Shown piece by piece: positions 13,326 through 32,828 of a stretch of DNA of 64,000 bases. Positions within the stretch are counted from its first letter, which is position 1. Every line of letters starts with the position of its first letter. The notes beneath the pieces were generated by a model that searched no databases, was not told where the DNA came from, and was given only the letters and a program-made list of their open reading frames with translations. Location of the stretch: NCBI RefSeq assembly GCF_025698545.1, contig NC_068567.1, positions 434,001 to 498,000 on the forward strand, read 5' to 3'. Made by a program: the position numbers and the translations under genes. The stretch comes from Gossypium raimondii (lineage: Eukaryota > Streptophyta > Magnoliopsida > Malvales > Malvaceae).

Positions 13326-13551
13326 TTCCAATCACTAAACCCACCAACAAAAAGAGAGCTAAAAAGGGAAACAAATACTTTTTAAAAGGTTTTCCTTTAT
13401 ATTCATGTATTTAGTTTTAACACGTGTATCTTTGCTTGTACCCTTTTAACAATAGCAATTGCCATATAACTTTTCACTTTTGTTTCTTTTAATAAAAATA
13501 TGACAACAAATAAATCTAACATCACTTTTTTTAATTATTTTAATAAATGTT

Positions 13552-14368
13552 TTTACTTTTCCTATTTACTATATTTAAGTAAGTTCGTGTTTTTGCTAAC
13601 TCGTATTGAAAGCGTGTCTAATCGGACGTGTTTTATATACTCTCTTTAAAAATAGCCTATTTGACCAGTTATTTTTTCCGAAATATTCAACTAATTTAAT
13701 CATATTTTTCTATAATTTTTCATTCAAATTTTATTTTATATTTCTTTGATAAATGAATTTTCTTATAAAATATAAGATATAACTCTTTATTTATTTATTT
13801 TTAAAATAAAAGTTTAAAATTATTATCCATAATACCTAATCAACAGTGACCCATAGTGTTTTTCATGTTGAAGTGATGAGAAAGTGATATAATCATGAAT
13901 ATTGTATTGACTTTAAGTGTGTGTGTTTTTTAAATAAAAACTTTTTGAAAATGTTTAAATAATCGTTATGGTTTATCAAGAAATATTTTTAAAAAATTCG
14001 TGATTGTCTTTCTCCACAATAACATAAAATACATCAAATTTTACTAATAAAATGAAACTTTCAAACAATTTACTTAACAAATATCCAAAATTATATAATC
14101 CTTTTAAGGAATAGAGTTGATTGCAACTTGCAAGTTTCACAAAAGAATAAAGATTTCAAGATCTTTTAAGTAAAGATAAGCAAGTCTCATTAATTTTAAT
14201 CTAACTTTAGATTAAAGTTATTTAATTATGGATTAAATTTTAATTGGTTTGGTTATTTAATATAGAGCCGAGATAAATCTCAAAATTACACATGAAATTT
14301 GATTTTATATGCAACGTGATATATAAACTTTGATTGTGGTTCAAATGTATAAATGAAACTTTTATTTT
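13552..14368. repeat. ~0.8-kb segment also present at 25083-25892
   Basis: It is near-collinear with 25083-25892, sharing CTATTTACTATATTTAAGTA, TGTTGAAGTGATGAGAAAG, GCAACTTGCAAGTTTCAC and TATGCAACGTGATATATAAA in the same order. It has no coding capacity. It is probably a mobile element or a displaced copy from the reductase duplication. I see no clear terminal repeats. Confidence 0.7.
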
Positions 14369-14611
14369 GATTCAATCGTATGCATTTAAAGAAACAAGTA
14401 CATCGATTTATTTTTATATAGGATAAATATAAATATTTGTGTATGCGATATATAAACATAAAATGATGCTATATCGAAAGGGATAGTGAAACTAATTTAA
14501 TAAAGAGGTGTTTATATAGACTATGTAAAGTAACTTATAATAGGCATTTAACTATCGACATAAACTGTGTTATTACATAACATTATGTTTACCGATGCTT
14601 AATTGCACTTT

Positions 14612-14777
14612 TTAAAATATTAATCTCATTATAAGTTCTTATCATATTTGCTCTTTTTGATATAATACCTAGAATTACTCATAGCCTCTCCCCAACCCTT
14701 AAATAGTAGGATAGGACGCTTCAGCACACTCGAACTCACGTCCCCCTACACTGGCAACAATGTCGATGCCATGATTT
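14612..14777 (-). mobile_element. tRNA-like SINE, family A, degraded copy
   Basis: Same order as 12067-12249: AATCTCATTATAAGTTCT, AATACCTAGAATTACTC, GCCTCTCCCCAACCC and CACACTCGAACTCACG (plus-strand reading), then a remnant of the tRNA-like head near 14760. Confidence 0.5.
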
Positions 14778-15261
14778 TCATCTTTCTTGAACTTAAGATA
14801 ACTCAGATGATAAAAGCTTTATTTAAAATCACGATAGTTGTCAAAGATAACTAAGAGAAATTGTTATGCGAAAATTGTTACAACACAGAGACTATTCTTT
14901 TAAAGCAAAGGATTTTTAAATTGAACCAGTAGGAGGATTGAATTTTTAACTTTTTAAATATAAGGATTAAATATCAAATTCAGTAGAAATACAGGGACTA
15001 ACACCTTATTTTAAGCTTTTTTCTTTGAAGTTTCTCCTCAATTATTATTGTAGTTGGGGGAGAGCAAAAAGCAAGTCAACGCTAATATAAGCCAATCATT
15101 CCCCATGCCACCGCCAATATGATTTCAGGTATACAATCATTCCCCATTTACTACAAATTGCAAAAAGCAGATTTTTTTTCTTTAATCATACAAATATAAT
15201 TTAACCAATTAGTAATCTAAAATATATAGCATAAATTATTATATATATATAAATATATAAT

Positions 15262-15713
15262 ATCATGGGCCGGACCAATACAAAAATTTAGGCCCATTTT
15301 TTAGGCTCAGGCTTGGCCTAGTCCAAAATATGGGCCTAACATTTTGCCTAAGCTTAGTCCAGATTAAAAATGTTAAACTTGAGCGCGATTCAGCCCGTCT
15401 GTATTAAATTTTTTTAGATTTTTTATATAAAAAAATTTAAAAAATATAATATATCAAATACACTAAAAACTTTAAAAAAATCTTTATACTTAAATAACAC
15501 TAAGATAGTTGCAATTTAGCAAGCAAATGCCCCTAAAAGTTTAGGTTGATTCAGGCTAAGTCAGACCCGGGCCAAAAAAATCTTACTCGAGACCGGTCTC
15601 GTTAACAGACCTTTTTTTTGTCCAATCTCATTTTTCGGGCCTATATTTTTACACAAATCCTCGTACTTTTAAGGCGGGCCTTTGGGATTAGATGGGTGGC
15701 TCGACCCATGATT
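15262..15713. mobile_element. hAT-type MITE relic, GGCCCGG-rich family
   Basis: It starts ATCATGGGCCGGACC and ends GGCTCGACCCATGAT. Its interior is rich in GGGCC and AAAATATGGGCC blocks, as in the better copies at 35217-35675 and 43533-43922. The outermost bases of the terminal repeat are lost, so no target duplication can be seen. Confidence 0.55.
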
Positions 15714-16400
15714 AGGTTTAATATCAACACAATATAAATAGTATTTATTCATATATTCATAAATATTAAATTCATTATTTGTGGATTAGATATTGAAAAT
15801 TTGGATTCTGATTAGAATCATAATGGATTCAAAATGGAAACAAATATTAATCATCAAATATCTATTTACTTACCTAAATAACAAATTTAGGATAATGTCT
15901 AAGATGAGATATCGTGGGAATCAACTACTATGGTTAAAAGACAGAAATTAAGAGACTATAATAATTTGATCAAGCTATATCAAGAACTAGAAAATTGTGC
16001 TAGTGACCTGGTAAATTGGTTACCGAATACATTGTTTTTCTCTCATTTAGTGTTGAAACTGGTTGCATTGATTAAAAAGTAAACTTACCAACGGTGAATT
16101 GATATTTTTTTCTCCCTTTTTATTTCAACTTTCGATTGAAAAGAATCTCGCATAAACTTATTATAATAAAATGTTTAAATGGATATCACTCAAATTTAGA
16201 ATGGTAAATTTTTGAATATAGGAATTTGGTTATGCATGTGAATGTATGTTTAGTTGGCAATGATAACAAAGCCTAGGATACTCCTGCTTTCGAAACAGAC
16301 CCCGACCGAAAAGTGAATTGCAGGCCTGCAATCGATGATCACCAACAATTATAAGCACCATCCCTGCACCTATATGCATAAACACTGTATATGATATATA
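15714..16400. other. AT-rich spacer
   Basis: No coding region or clear repeat is seen. Short open frames here show no recognisable domain. Confidence 0.4.
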
Positions 16401-16619
16401 TTGCTGGTGCTGGGCCATGATCTAGCAAAAATTACAGCAGAGGGTCAATTCAAGGTTTTAATTACGAAGCTATGGAAGACTTTCAACATTATTGATCAGC
16501 TTTGGAAATCAATCGGAAATGTGTCTTTGACTAATGTGTTTCGTGAAGCTAATTCCGTGGCTGATGGCTTCGCGAAGGCTGGTGTGGAGCGCTCGTGCCT
16601 TTTTCCGGCTTGGTGGTAG
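16401..16619 (+). pseudogene. Fragment of plant RNase H-like domain (LINE-derived)
   Basis: The open frame ends with FREANSVADGFAKAGVE, the C-terminal signature of the RNase H-like (RVT_3) domain found at the end of plant LINE retroelements and derived genes: an acidic Asp after EAN-VAD and a downstream Ala/Lys pair. Only the last ~70 residues exist, with no catalytic N-terminal part. Probably a dead LINE end. Confidence 0.6.
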
Positions 16620-16836
16620 TGTAGGCGTGACTTTGGGTGTTCTTGACTCTTTTGAATTGTTGCCACTTCTTTTTGTTGTAATTTCCAGGTTGTTGTTAAT
16701 TATATGGTTTTGAAGTTGGAATCTTTTGAGTTGAATTATAGATGTTAATTTTGATTTGAATATGAAAATTCTATGCGGTCAATTTGAATTGGAATTTGAG
16801 TCAATTTGATTTCCCAATACAAGTTCAACAATCTAA

Positions 16837-16986
16837 GGGTGAGTTTGGATGGGCGATTGGGTGCGGTGCGGTGCGTTTAGCTTACTTTTTGTCTCACGCT
16901 ACAGTATCGCTACAGTATCTAATCTCACTGCCACCGCTGTTTTTACACTAACCGCAGGTAAACGCACCGCCCATCCAAACTCACCC
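16837..16986. mobile_element. Tourist-like MITE, copy 2, with TAA target duplication
   Basis: A 150-bp element with 19-bp terminal repeats (GGGTGAGTTTGGATGGGCG at 16837-16855, complement at 16968-16986) and TAA on both sides. The interior is the inverted counterpart of 12657-12790: the stretch with TTACTTTTTGTCTCACGC is present in opposite orientation, so the two belong to one family. Confidence 0.85.
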
Positions 16987-17077
16987 TAAATCTATGCAAC
17001 TCAAACTCGAAACGATTAGAATTCAAAATGGTTTAACCCTGAATGGTTTTAACATGAAATTAACTCAAAAATTTTAA

Positions 17078-17635
17078 GGTAAATTACACCATTAGTCACT
17101 AAACTATGGGGTAAGTTTTTGTTTTGATCACTTAACTAAAAAAAGTTACAATTTGGTCATTGAACTATTCGAAAGTTTTCATTTAAGTTGCTGAACTATT
17201 CAAAAGTTTTTATTTAAGTCATTGGGTTATTAAGTTTTTTTTTTAAAGTTCACCCAATGAATTTTAAGTGACGATTCGACGACCGATACGGTGGATCAGT
17301 ACTCATCGACGAGTAGAAGAACATACATTTAATCCAATTTGATTTCACGGTTAGTATCGAAGATCGGAGAAAAAAATTGTTTGAATTTTGGTTCGCAGAT
17401 TTGTGACGTCTAATGATGTTTCGTGAAAAAAAAAATAAACTATAGAAAAGACGAGGAAAGAGAGCTTTCGATTGGTGCAAGTAGTGCGAACAGAGAAAGC
17501 CATACAATATCGATTTTAACAGTCTAGTGACTTAAAAGAAAACTTTAGATTAGTTTAATGACCAAATTATAACTTTTTTTAGTTAATTTAATGAAAACTT
17601 GTCCATAATTTAATGACTAATAGTTCACTTTACCC
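17078..17635. mobile_element. Foldback element with perfect 10-bp target duplication
   Basis: A ~558-bp palindromic element. The left arm GGTAAATTACACCATTAGTC mirrors the right end GACTAATAGTTCACTTTACC. AAAATTTTAA flanks it exactly on both sides (17068-17077 and 17636-17645). Long inverted arms and a 9-10 bp duplication point to a Mutator-like non-autonomous element. The unpaired centre (about 17250-17520) is unrelated to the arms. Confidence 0.75.
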
Positions 17636-17645
17636 AAAATTTTAA

Positions 17646-18175
17646 AACTAGACCCAAATTGATTCCACCCAAAACCAATACCACTTACCAACATATAAAG
17701 GTTTAATTTGGGTTAATCCACTAGATATCCTTGAACCATGGCTTAGATTCTAGATTAGTCCATAAACATTAAAATGTTATAATTGAACCCTCAAATGATT
17801 ACTGTTCTATCAATTAAGTCTTTTTTGTCAACTTAAACGTCAACCTGGGCATAATGATCTGAAACAATTCAAGGCATAATGATCTGAAACAATTCAAACC
17901 CTAACCTAAACTCGAAATAATCTGAAATTGAAGAGGACAGAACAAAATATAAAACAATATGAACTCAAAACTACTTGTGAGAAATTAGTCAATTACCCAT
18001 GTCTGAAATTGACAAAAAGATTTTAAAATCAAAAGACCAAACTTAGATTAATACAATCGAAAATCAATTCAACTTGTATCTCGTCAAACATACACATACT
18101 GAGATTCAAATATCAACTTAAAACATGAGAGAAAGCTGATTCAATCGGTTCGGAGCAACTACTACAATAACTTAT
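17646..18175. other. Spacer with a short tandem duplication
   Basis: Non-coding. It contains two adjacent copies of GGCATAATGATCTGAAACAA near 17851-17898. The rest shows no gene. Confidence 0.5.
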
Positions 18176-18515
18176 TTACCGACATTGTGACCATTAACAG
18201 TCTTCAGGGCCGTTCTCTAACCCTTCAACAATGTCTTCCACATACTTTACCTTCCCTTTTTTAATGTAAGGCAATATAAATCCAAGAGCCTCGAATACTG
18301 CTGACTCTAATCGGGTGTTATGAATCCTTCAATTCGAACTCTCTTATAAACAATTGTCACTAGATTGTGTACCCCTTCATGTCCATCATGACTGTATTGC
18401 AAGATCATCCCACAGACGGCAACACAATCGCGGAGTCTCATGTTGAGAAGCACAACATCCAACATTTTTGCCTCCGACGTTCTTGAAGTAGATATAGATT
18501 CCTTTGGGAAAATAC
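18176..18515 (-). pseudogene. 2-alkenal reductase, decayed last exon
   Basis: This aligns base for base, with many changes, to the last exon of the intact reductases (21147-21525 and 26285-26663). Landmarks such as ACAATGTCTTCCACATACTT and ACATTAGATTGTGTACCCC (or close forms) are kept in order, and the intron edge after GGGAAAATAC at 18515 is retained. The stop region has lost the coding sequence for VVVIAPQ, and indels break the frame. No other exons are found upstream on this strand before 21 kb, so it is an isolated relic of the family. Confidence 0.85.
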
Positions 18516-19046
18516 CTGGAGATCATCATTGAAACTTATATAATAGTTGGATTCCTTTCTTATTAGTTAAAGATTTTTATATAATTGATAACTAAATTTA
18601 TTGAGTTCTAGTCCTTATGATAGATTTTACACAATTAAAAAGCTTTTACAATAGTTTATCATACATAATAATCCTTTTTCACCATTAAAAAGCTATTGCA
18701 ATCGAGTATGAGTAACATTCATTTTCATGTAAAGAAACATGTATGAATTTATTAAACAATCTTTAGCCAAGACCTGTTCGTTTTACGATTTATGTTCGGG
18801 GTTCGTGCCTATCCTTTCTAACAATATTATCTCCAAGATTTGAACCTACGTTCTCCTCCTGGGAGTCAATATGTCTTACCATTGCACCTAATCAATTGTT
18901 GGTTCTATTTTATTAGACTTGATTAAAATATAAATGTAATTAGCTTTTCCTAACTTTAATGGTTTCCTTAGCATTTATTTCATAAAATAGACAATTCTAT
19001 TAATAATAAGCACACAATTCATTTAAGATTGATATAAAATAAAGTA
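18516..19046. other. AT-rich spacer with weak SINE-like remnant
   Basis: Around 18790-18895 there is a decayed tRNA-like stretch (GATTTGAACCTACGTTCTCC). Nothing else is recognised. Confidence 0.4.
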
Positions 19047-19395
19047 GGTCTAATTAGGCTTTTACTCCGTATACTTTTCGCACATTTGAAATTTAATCAT
19101 TCTACTTTTCATTCTAAAAGTTTAATTTTTTAAATTTTTATTTAATAACATTGTCAAACAATTTTATCTTATAATATCGGATACAAAATTGGAGACCTTA
19201 CAACCCTAGATTTTTCATTTTATTTGCTTATCTAGGTTTCCACATGTGTACTTTAATTGAATTTCTTTGATGATGTTATCAATTGAAGTTTAATTATTAA
19301 ATGAAAAAAAGTAGAGGGACTAAATTTATCCGATCCAAATAGAAGGACTAAATTTCAAATGTACGAAAAGTATAAGGACTGAAAGCATATAGACC
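19047..19395. mobile_element. Foldback MITE
   Basis: The left end GGTCTAATTAGGC...TATACTTTTCGCACATTTG is mirrored by the right end CAAATGTACGAAAAGTATA...TATAGACC. The element is about 349 bp with long imperfect arms. AATAAA-containing flanks may be a 9-bp duplication but match only partly. Confidence 0.6.
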
Positions 19396-19496
19396 AATAA
19401 AAATGAAGAAAAAATAATCATATAATAAAATAAATACCATAATTCTAACTTGAATAATCCAAGGGAGTAGTGGTAGGTCTTTATTTGGGCAAGTCC

Positions 19497-20022
19497 CTTT
19501 GGGCATAGAAATTGCGAGAGTGGTGTAGGAATGTTCTTATAATGAATGTCTAAGTGTCATGGGCCACGGATCAAAGCCTGTGACGATTGCGCAAAAAGTG
19601 TCCTATAAAGGTCAACTGATTAAATGGAGCTCATTTAATCCTATGGAACTAGCCCGACTCATGAAACCCATGGAGAAACTCATCTACTTGAAGCTTTGGT
19701 GGCCTAGTGAAACACTCTAGTAAACTAAAGTTACCACGGTAAATAGTATAAATCCTGAAGGGATAAGATTGTATAGAGTTTAAATCTCTTAGGACTCTCA
19801 ATTGTAAATAGGCTCTAATCTTGACCGTCGATGCAACTCAATTGTATAAAGGCCTTCCCCCTCATTTGTTATTCCACTCATAGTTCTGAATATATTTGAG
19901 AGCATTTACTCAAACACTTGGCGTGCTATTTTGCTTTGGCTTTTTTGTTCTTCGATGCACTTTCGTTTCGAGTGTGCTTCCACTATATTTTCAGAATTCT
20001 CACTTTTGCGAGAGTTAAACTG
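19497..20022 (+). mobile_element. Probable LTR remnant of a retrotransposon
   Basis: Non-coding, with an LTR-like layout: a promoter-like TGTATAAAGGCC at about 19834, a pyrimidine-rich leader, then ATTTGAGAGCATTTACTCAA and a downstream leader-like stretch. No paired LTR or internal domain is in the window, so it would be a solo or broken LTR. The boundaries are approximate. Confidence 0.4.
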
Positions 20023-21146
20023 ACTTAGACAAATCCAAAGCAAAAATATCACCTAAGATCGTGCGATTTACGAGATTAAAATTCTAACCCCATACCATAA
20101 ATACTAACCTTTTATTTACACATTACAAAAAAGAAAATCAATCATTCCTTTTTAATAAAATAATTAAATATCTAATAATTTCTTAATAGTGAATCCTATC
20201 CCTTAATATGAATGGACAACAAAGCCCTATCTTAAAGTTCCAAAATTGAGATAAGGTTTGTATATTTTAGATCACATTTCATTTAGGGTTTTATTTTATC
20301 TTTTATTTGATTTTCAATAAATGTTATTTCAAAACAAAAATCATTATTATTTTTGAAAATTTATAATTAAGTCAAAGTATTACATGTAAAAAAAAGTCAA
20401 TTAATAGATTATATCGAGACCATTAATGTACTAAAGGTGATTAAAAATTGGATTGGGTAGGAAATAGTTCAAAATTAGTTCTTATATTAACAAATATTTT
20501 GTTTGTTCAAGTTTGATCCCACATCAAAGGTCATTCTTGTAAAACATCATCGAATTTGTATAGATCTACCTAAAAGAGTTAATGATTAATCTCTCTTTAA
20601 AAACGATCGATCTTGTAAAAATGAGCCGAATCTCTTAAGTTTGCTTTCTCTTTTTTGTTTTGCCCAGCGATAATATCAGCTCATAAATTGATTACCTCCT
20701 TCCTTTTCCTTCCTCCCATCAATTTTTTTTTGTTTTCTCTTTTTAATTTACATATCTTTATTGTCTTCACAAAAAAAAAATGCACACGTACAAATATCAA
20801 ACACGTCAAAATAGACATAAAAAAAAGAATCATTAACATGTAAACTAACCGAAAGGTGAGCAACATTGTAATTAAAAAAGTGATACATAATCAGTATTAG
20901 TTATTTTCATATACAGTAAGACACATTGCATCTTTAATAAGACAATACAAGTTCGAGTCTTGGAGATGACTTATTAGAAAGGACAGCTACGCACTCAAAT
21001 ATGGGCAACAAAATAAACATGAAAGATACAAAAAACAACTAACATAAATTCATATTATGAATCAATTTATTGATAATGTGTCTAAATATAGTTCACTGTA
21101 TCAAATTATATATTGTCAATGTATCAAATACAAACCTTTATTAAAA
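20023..21146. other. Spacer downstream of reductase gene A
   Basis: The first part shows nothing. From about 20757 the sequence is shared with 25897-26284 downstream of gene B (CTTCACAAAAAAA, GTACAAATATCAAACACGT, AATACAAGTTCGAGTCTTGG), so it belongs to the duplicated unit. Confidence 0.6.
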
Positions 21147-24661
<3,515 letters not shown>

Positions 24662-25082
24662 TGTTGTTTTGCTTGGTACTTTTTTTTTTCTATGGTGAAT
24701 ATCACGTTCTGAAATAAGCTGAGCTTCTCGTCTGTTATTAGGTCTTAAAGTGGTCCAATTGTGCTTTTGGTCCTTCTATTATTTTCAAATTTGAAAATTA
24801 GTCTATTTATTTTAATTTGGTATAATTTAATCTTTGTGATGTTATTAGTTAGTTGAAATAGTTAACTATTCTGTCAAATTTTATACTATTGGTCTCGGCA
24901 TACTGTTTGAATTTTAAAATTTCAATCCTAATTAAAATGCTATTTGCTAATTTATAATATTTTCTAGAGCTTATGTGGCAAATATATTATCAAATGTATA
25001 ATGCTACGTCGGTTTGCTATTTGCACAAAAATAATAAAAAAATCTTGTTATTTTAATCCTTCTAGTAGAATTTAACCTAGCT
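24662..25082 (-). promoter_or_regulatory. Upstream region of reductase gene A, shared by its paralogues
   Basis: This 5' flank is collinear with sequence upstream of gene B (29993-30430) and of the exon-1 relics at 32828 and 42725. Shared parts include CACGTTCTGAAATAAGCTGA and GGTCCTTCTATTATTTTC. The similarity marks the duplicated promoter block; I see no assured motif beyond AT-rich TATA-like stretches. The similarity stops at about 25082, where the 0.8-kb segment begins. Confidence 0.55.
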
Positions 25083-25892
25083 GTTCTATTTACTATATTT
25101 AAGTAAGTTCGTCCAATTAAATGTGTTTTTTGCTAAGCTGTATTGAAAGCGTGTCTAATCGAATGTGTTTTATACACTCTCTTCAAAAATAGTCTATTTG
25201 GCCAGTTATTTTTTTTCCAAAATATTCAACTAATTTAATCAGATTTTTCTTTAATTTTTCATTCAAATTTTATTTTATATTTCTTTGATAAATGAATTTT
25301 CTTATAAAATATAAGATATAACTCTTTATTTATTTATTTTTAAAATAAAAGTTTAAAATTATTATCCATAATACCTAATCAACAGTGACCCAGTGTTTTC
25401 ATGTTGAAGTGATGAGAAAGTGATATAATCATGAATATTGTATTGACTTTAAGTGTGTGTGTTTTAAATAAAAACTTTTTAAAATGTTTAAATAATTTTA
25501 ATGGTTCATTAAGAAATTTTAAAAAATTCGTGATTGTCTTTCTCGACAATAACATAAAAGTACATCAAATTTTATTAATAGAAATGAAACTAATTTCAAA
25601 CAATTTACTTAACAAATATCCAAAATTATATAATCCTTTTAAGGAATAGAGTTGATTGCAACTTGCAAGTTTCACAAAAGAATAAAGATTTCAAGATCTT
25701 TTAAGTAAAGATAAGCAAGTCTCATTAATTTTAATCTAACTTTAGATTAAAGTTATTTAATTATGGATTAAATTTTAATTGGTTTGGTTATTTAATATAG
25801 ACCGAGATAAATCTTAAAATTATACATGAAATTTGATTTTATATGCAACGTGATATATAAACTTTGATTGTGGTTCAAATGTATAAATGCAA
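25083..25892. repeat. Second copy of the 0.8-kb segment, at the tandem-duplication junction
   Basis: Collinear with 13552-14368. It lies exactly between the end of gene A's promoter similarity and the start of gene B's 3' flank (from 25893). It contains no gene. Confidence 0.7.
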
Positions 25893-26284
25893 CTTTAATT
25901 AAAATGTCTTCACAAAAAAAATACACATGTACAAATATCAAACACGTTAAAATAGACATAAAAAAAGAATCACTAACATGAACTAACCGAAAGGTGAGCA
26001 ACATTGTAATTAAAAAGTGATACATAATCAGTATTAGTTATTTTCATATATAGTAAGACACACTGTATCTTTAATAAGAGAATACAAGTTCGAGTCTTGG
26101 AGATGATCTTATTGGAAAGGACAACTATGCACCCAAATATGGATAACAAAATAGACATGAAAGATACCAAAAACAACTAACATAAATTCGTATTATGAAT
26201 TTATTTATTGATAATGTGTCTAAATATAGTTCATTGTATTAAATTATATATTGTCAATGCATCAAATACAAACATTTCTTAAAA

Positions 26285-29992
<3,708 letters not shown>

Positions 29993-30816
29993 TGTTGTTT
30001 TGCTTGGTGCTTTTTTTTTTTTTTTCTTTTTCTGTGGCGAGTATCACGTTCTGAAATAAGCTGAGCTTCTCGTCTATTATAAAGTAGGCTTAAAGTGGTC
30101 AAATTATGGTTTTGGTCCTTCTACTATTTTCAAATTTGAAAACTAGTCTATTTATTTTAATTTGGTGTAATTTAATCTTTGTGATCTTATTAGTTAGTTG
30201 AAATAGTTAACTATTGTGTCAAATTTTATACTATTGGTCTCTGCATACTGTTTGAATTTTAAAATTTTAATCCTAATCGAAATAGTATTTGCTAAATTAT
30301 GATATTTTCTAAAGCTTATGTGGTAAATATATGATCAAATGTGTAATGTCATGTCAGTTTGCTATTTGCACAAAAATAAAAAAATATCGTTATTTTTAAT
30401 CCTTCTAGTAGAATTTAACCTAACTGTTCTAATTAAAATGCGGATTTGATTTTTTTCTTAAAAGTATCCTCAAAAAAATCATGTTGAAGGATGAATTGAA
30501 TAAATATTTTTTAGAAAACCCTCATCAATTATTTAATAAAAATGGTTAAGTATTAGATTAACTAATGACATTATAAATATAGATGACTGCATTATGAAAA
30601 ATTAAAAGATGAAAACTAAATCTCATATTTGATTATAAGATAGGGACTAAAATCAAAATTTTACCTTTTAAATTTCCATTCTAGTTTGATTGCGTATACC
30701 GTTTGTAGTGTGAGGCTGAAAACTAGAAAGGGATATATAAATTTGGACCGTAGAATCTTTTTTTCAAGAAACTTCATTGAAAATCAATATAGGGCTCCAA
30801 TGCCTCCACGTAAGCA
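29993..30816. other. Upstream region of gene B
   Basis: The first ~440 bp are the shared reductase promoter block. 30434-30740 continues the similarity to the regions upstream of the exon-1 relics (33060-33360 and 43150-43460) and so is part of an older, longer unit. No open frame. Confidence 0.55.
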
Positions 30817-31181
30817 ATGAAGGCTTCTCTAGGCAGACAAGTACTGCTCCCTTCTTCGCTCGATGGTACGGACCTTTTTCTTCTTCTTTTTTCATTATGC
30901 TCCATTAATGCCCTCCTTGTCATTCTATTTTTATTTTATATCAGATGTTGTTGCTCATATTAGAGTTGGGTCTTACTATGAAATTGATCATTTCAAGCTT
31001 CCCACTGAAACCCAGAGCAGCTCAAGTTAATTCGTGTTATCAAGGTCATAATTAAACACATTTTTCTTGTTTATGAGTTTAGTTTTTGAATCCCAGTGAT
31101 ATCTGTGTTTGTAAGGTGAGTCAGAAGTCTAAGCACAGCATCTCATTAAGCTACCCAAGCACGTCTTCTCTTCGAGCATAT
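30817..31181 (+). pseudogene. Unrecognised gene relic, three 5' exons
   Basis: Three exon-like pieces follow GT/AG rules: 30817-30865 (ATG, then KASLGRQVLLPSSLD), 30945-31044 (VVAHIRVGSYYEIDHFKLP, a one-base frameshift, then LKLIRVIK) and 31116-31181 (VSQKSKHSISLSYPSTSSLR). The phases join. I cannot name the family. The gene is dead: it has a frameshift and is interrupted at 31182 by an LTR-like insertion. A downstream piece continues at about 32033-32240. Confidence 0.5.
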
Positions 31182-31900
31182 TGTTGGACAAAACACGTTA
31201 GCGAATAAATATAAATATTTATATTAAATACGAGATCCAAAAAATAATATAAATAAACATTTATATTTATTTAAAAACCTCAAATTTGAAAACAATTAGA
31301 TAAACATGAATTTGGAAAATCTAGAATTGGATAAGAGAATCGAGTTTTACTAGATGTTGAGTCCTATTTTCACATATTTCTTAAGACTGATTCAACAGCT
31401 CCTATGGTACTTGGAAAAACGTTGGTCATCTGTCTCTCAGGATACAACAAGAAGATTATCGAAGCAATAGCACCTCTACCGTGATCAACGAACAAATCTT
31501 GACTTCTTCTATCACTGAAACATTTAAAAATTTGGAGTGAAAAAGAAAGAATTTTGGGAGTGAAATAAATTTATTATGTCTCTAAAGAATTCTAAAGATA
31601 CAAATCTGCATTAAAGGAGCCTTTTGTCCTTTTAAATCAGATTCTGTATAATATCTGCTAAGAAGAAAGTAAATACGTATTGGGCTAAAATATCCATAGG
31701 CTCAAATATTTTACATTACCTACGTTATGCAAGTACACACTCAATATTCTCAGTGAATTTGGATTCGCACCCCTGCTATGCATGAGGGAGAGCATTAATT
31801 TAGTCCTTCAATAATCACTAAGTTGGCTTACATATATATACAAGTTCCACACTTGATTTCCAAATCAATGTGAGACTAATACTTTTCATTTTCCTCAACA
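31182..31900. mobile_element. Probable solo LTR
   Basis: It starts TGTTGGACAAAACACG and ends TTTTCCTCAACA, giving the TGTTG...CAACA termini of plant Copia-type LTRs, about 719 bp, with no open frame. It interrupts the coding sequence of the relic to its left. A 5'-truncated copy ends at 41599, and related sequence is at 33551-34010 and about 44000-44465. A clean 5-bp target duplication is not visible. Confidence 0.5.
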
Positions 31901-32032
31901 TAATTCACAAATAGCTTACATTGAGCATAAATTTCATATTCATCACTCAAGTATTTTGAGCGTATGATATAGCATTGTAAAGGTATCATGGAGTAGAATA
32001 TAAAATCATAATTTTATTATTCAAATCTCCAC

Positions 32033-32240
32033 CTTTATCAACCGACGATATGCCTCAGAGTTTCCAAAGATTATATCTTTTCCAACACACTTCAGCGAAC
32101 GGAACCAGAAGAAAGTGGATGCGAAGTTGTTACCCAAATTAGATGAACAGTACGCCTTCGGATCGGAGATTGCTGGAGATGTCTTATATCGTTTTTGGGT
32201 AATGGGGGTTACCATATTTAAACATTTGACAATCCTCAAA
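32033..32240 (+). pseudogene. Unrecognised gene relic, 3' exon piece
   Basis: It encodes FPTHFSERNQKKVDAKLLPK, then LDEQYAFGSEIAGDVLYR and FWVMGVT. The copy at 41735-41985 has 17 more residues before FWVM (RRILPHVAAVQRNQWS), so this one carries an internal deletion. The family is not recognised. It probably belongs with the exons at 30817-31181. Confidence 0.5.
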
Positions 32241-32614
32241 TCCCAATCCTATTTGTTGCTTGTTTTCAGATTGCAAATCAAAGCTAATCTCTCAAACTTA
32301 CAGAATTCAGTGTTTTTTACAACAAAAAGAAATTGAATCAAAACTCTATCCTTCCATCCAATTTCAATACAAAAATTTAGTTATATATATAAGTAAGCTT
32401 ATTGCAACTTCACCAACTCCGATTACAACTCGTTCATTTTTATCAACTAGTACTTGGAACTGAAATTGAAAAAGTAACAGCACTGTCCATTATTATTGAA
32501 TCCAAACTAATTAATTCGGTCTATTTTATAATGTATGATCTTATTTGTTCGCACTGACCAGTGACTTAAATAAAAGCTTTAGAATAGTTTAACGTGAATG
32601 AATCCATAATTTAT

Positions 32615-32828
32615 AGCGTGTATGGACCGAAGATTTCTGAACTTCGGTTCGTCGTCCAAAGTCGCATATAAGGATCACATGATAAGTAAAGATTCTTCGG
32701 CGACCTTCAGTTTTAGATTCTCGTCCACGGTGACCACCATGTCTGATTCTTTTGGAAACCCGGAAGCATAATCCTTGAATATCACCTTTTTGTTGCTCAC
32801 CACTGCATTTCTCACTACCATCCGCCAT
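32615..32828 (-). pseudogene. 2-alkenal reductase exon 1 relic, copy 1
   Basis: Matches exon 1 of genes A and B from MADGSEK to the YTPGA end. A 2-base deletion after codon 7 shifts the frame, a ~25-base block is missing after the CTTCT/GGCGACC join, and a few bases are lost near the donor. No other exons follow. The 5' flank is the shared reductase promoter block. The 2-base deletion is also in the copy at 42474-42725. Confidence 0.88.
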
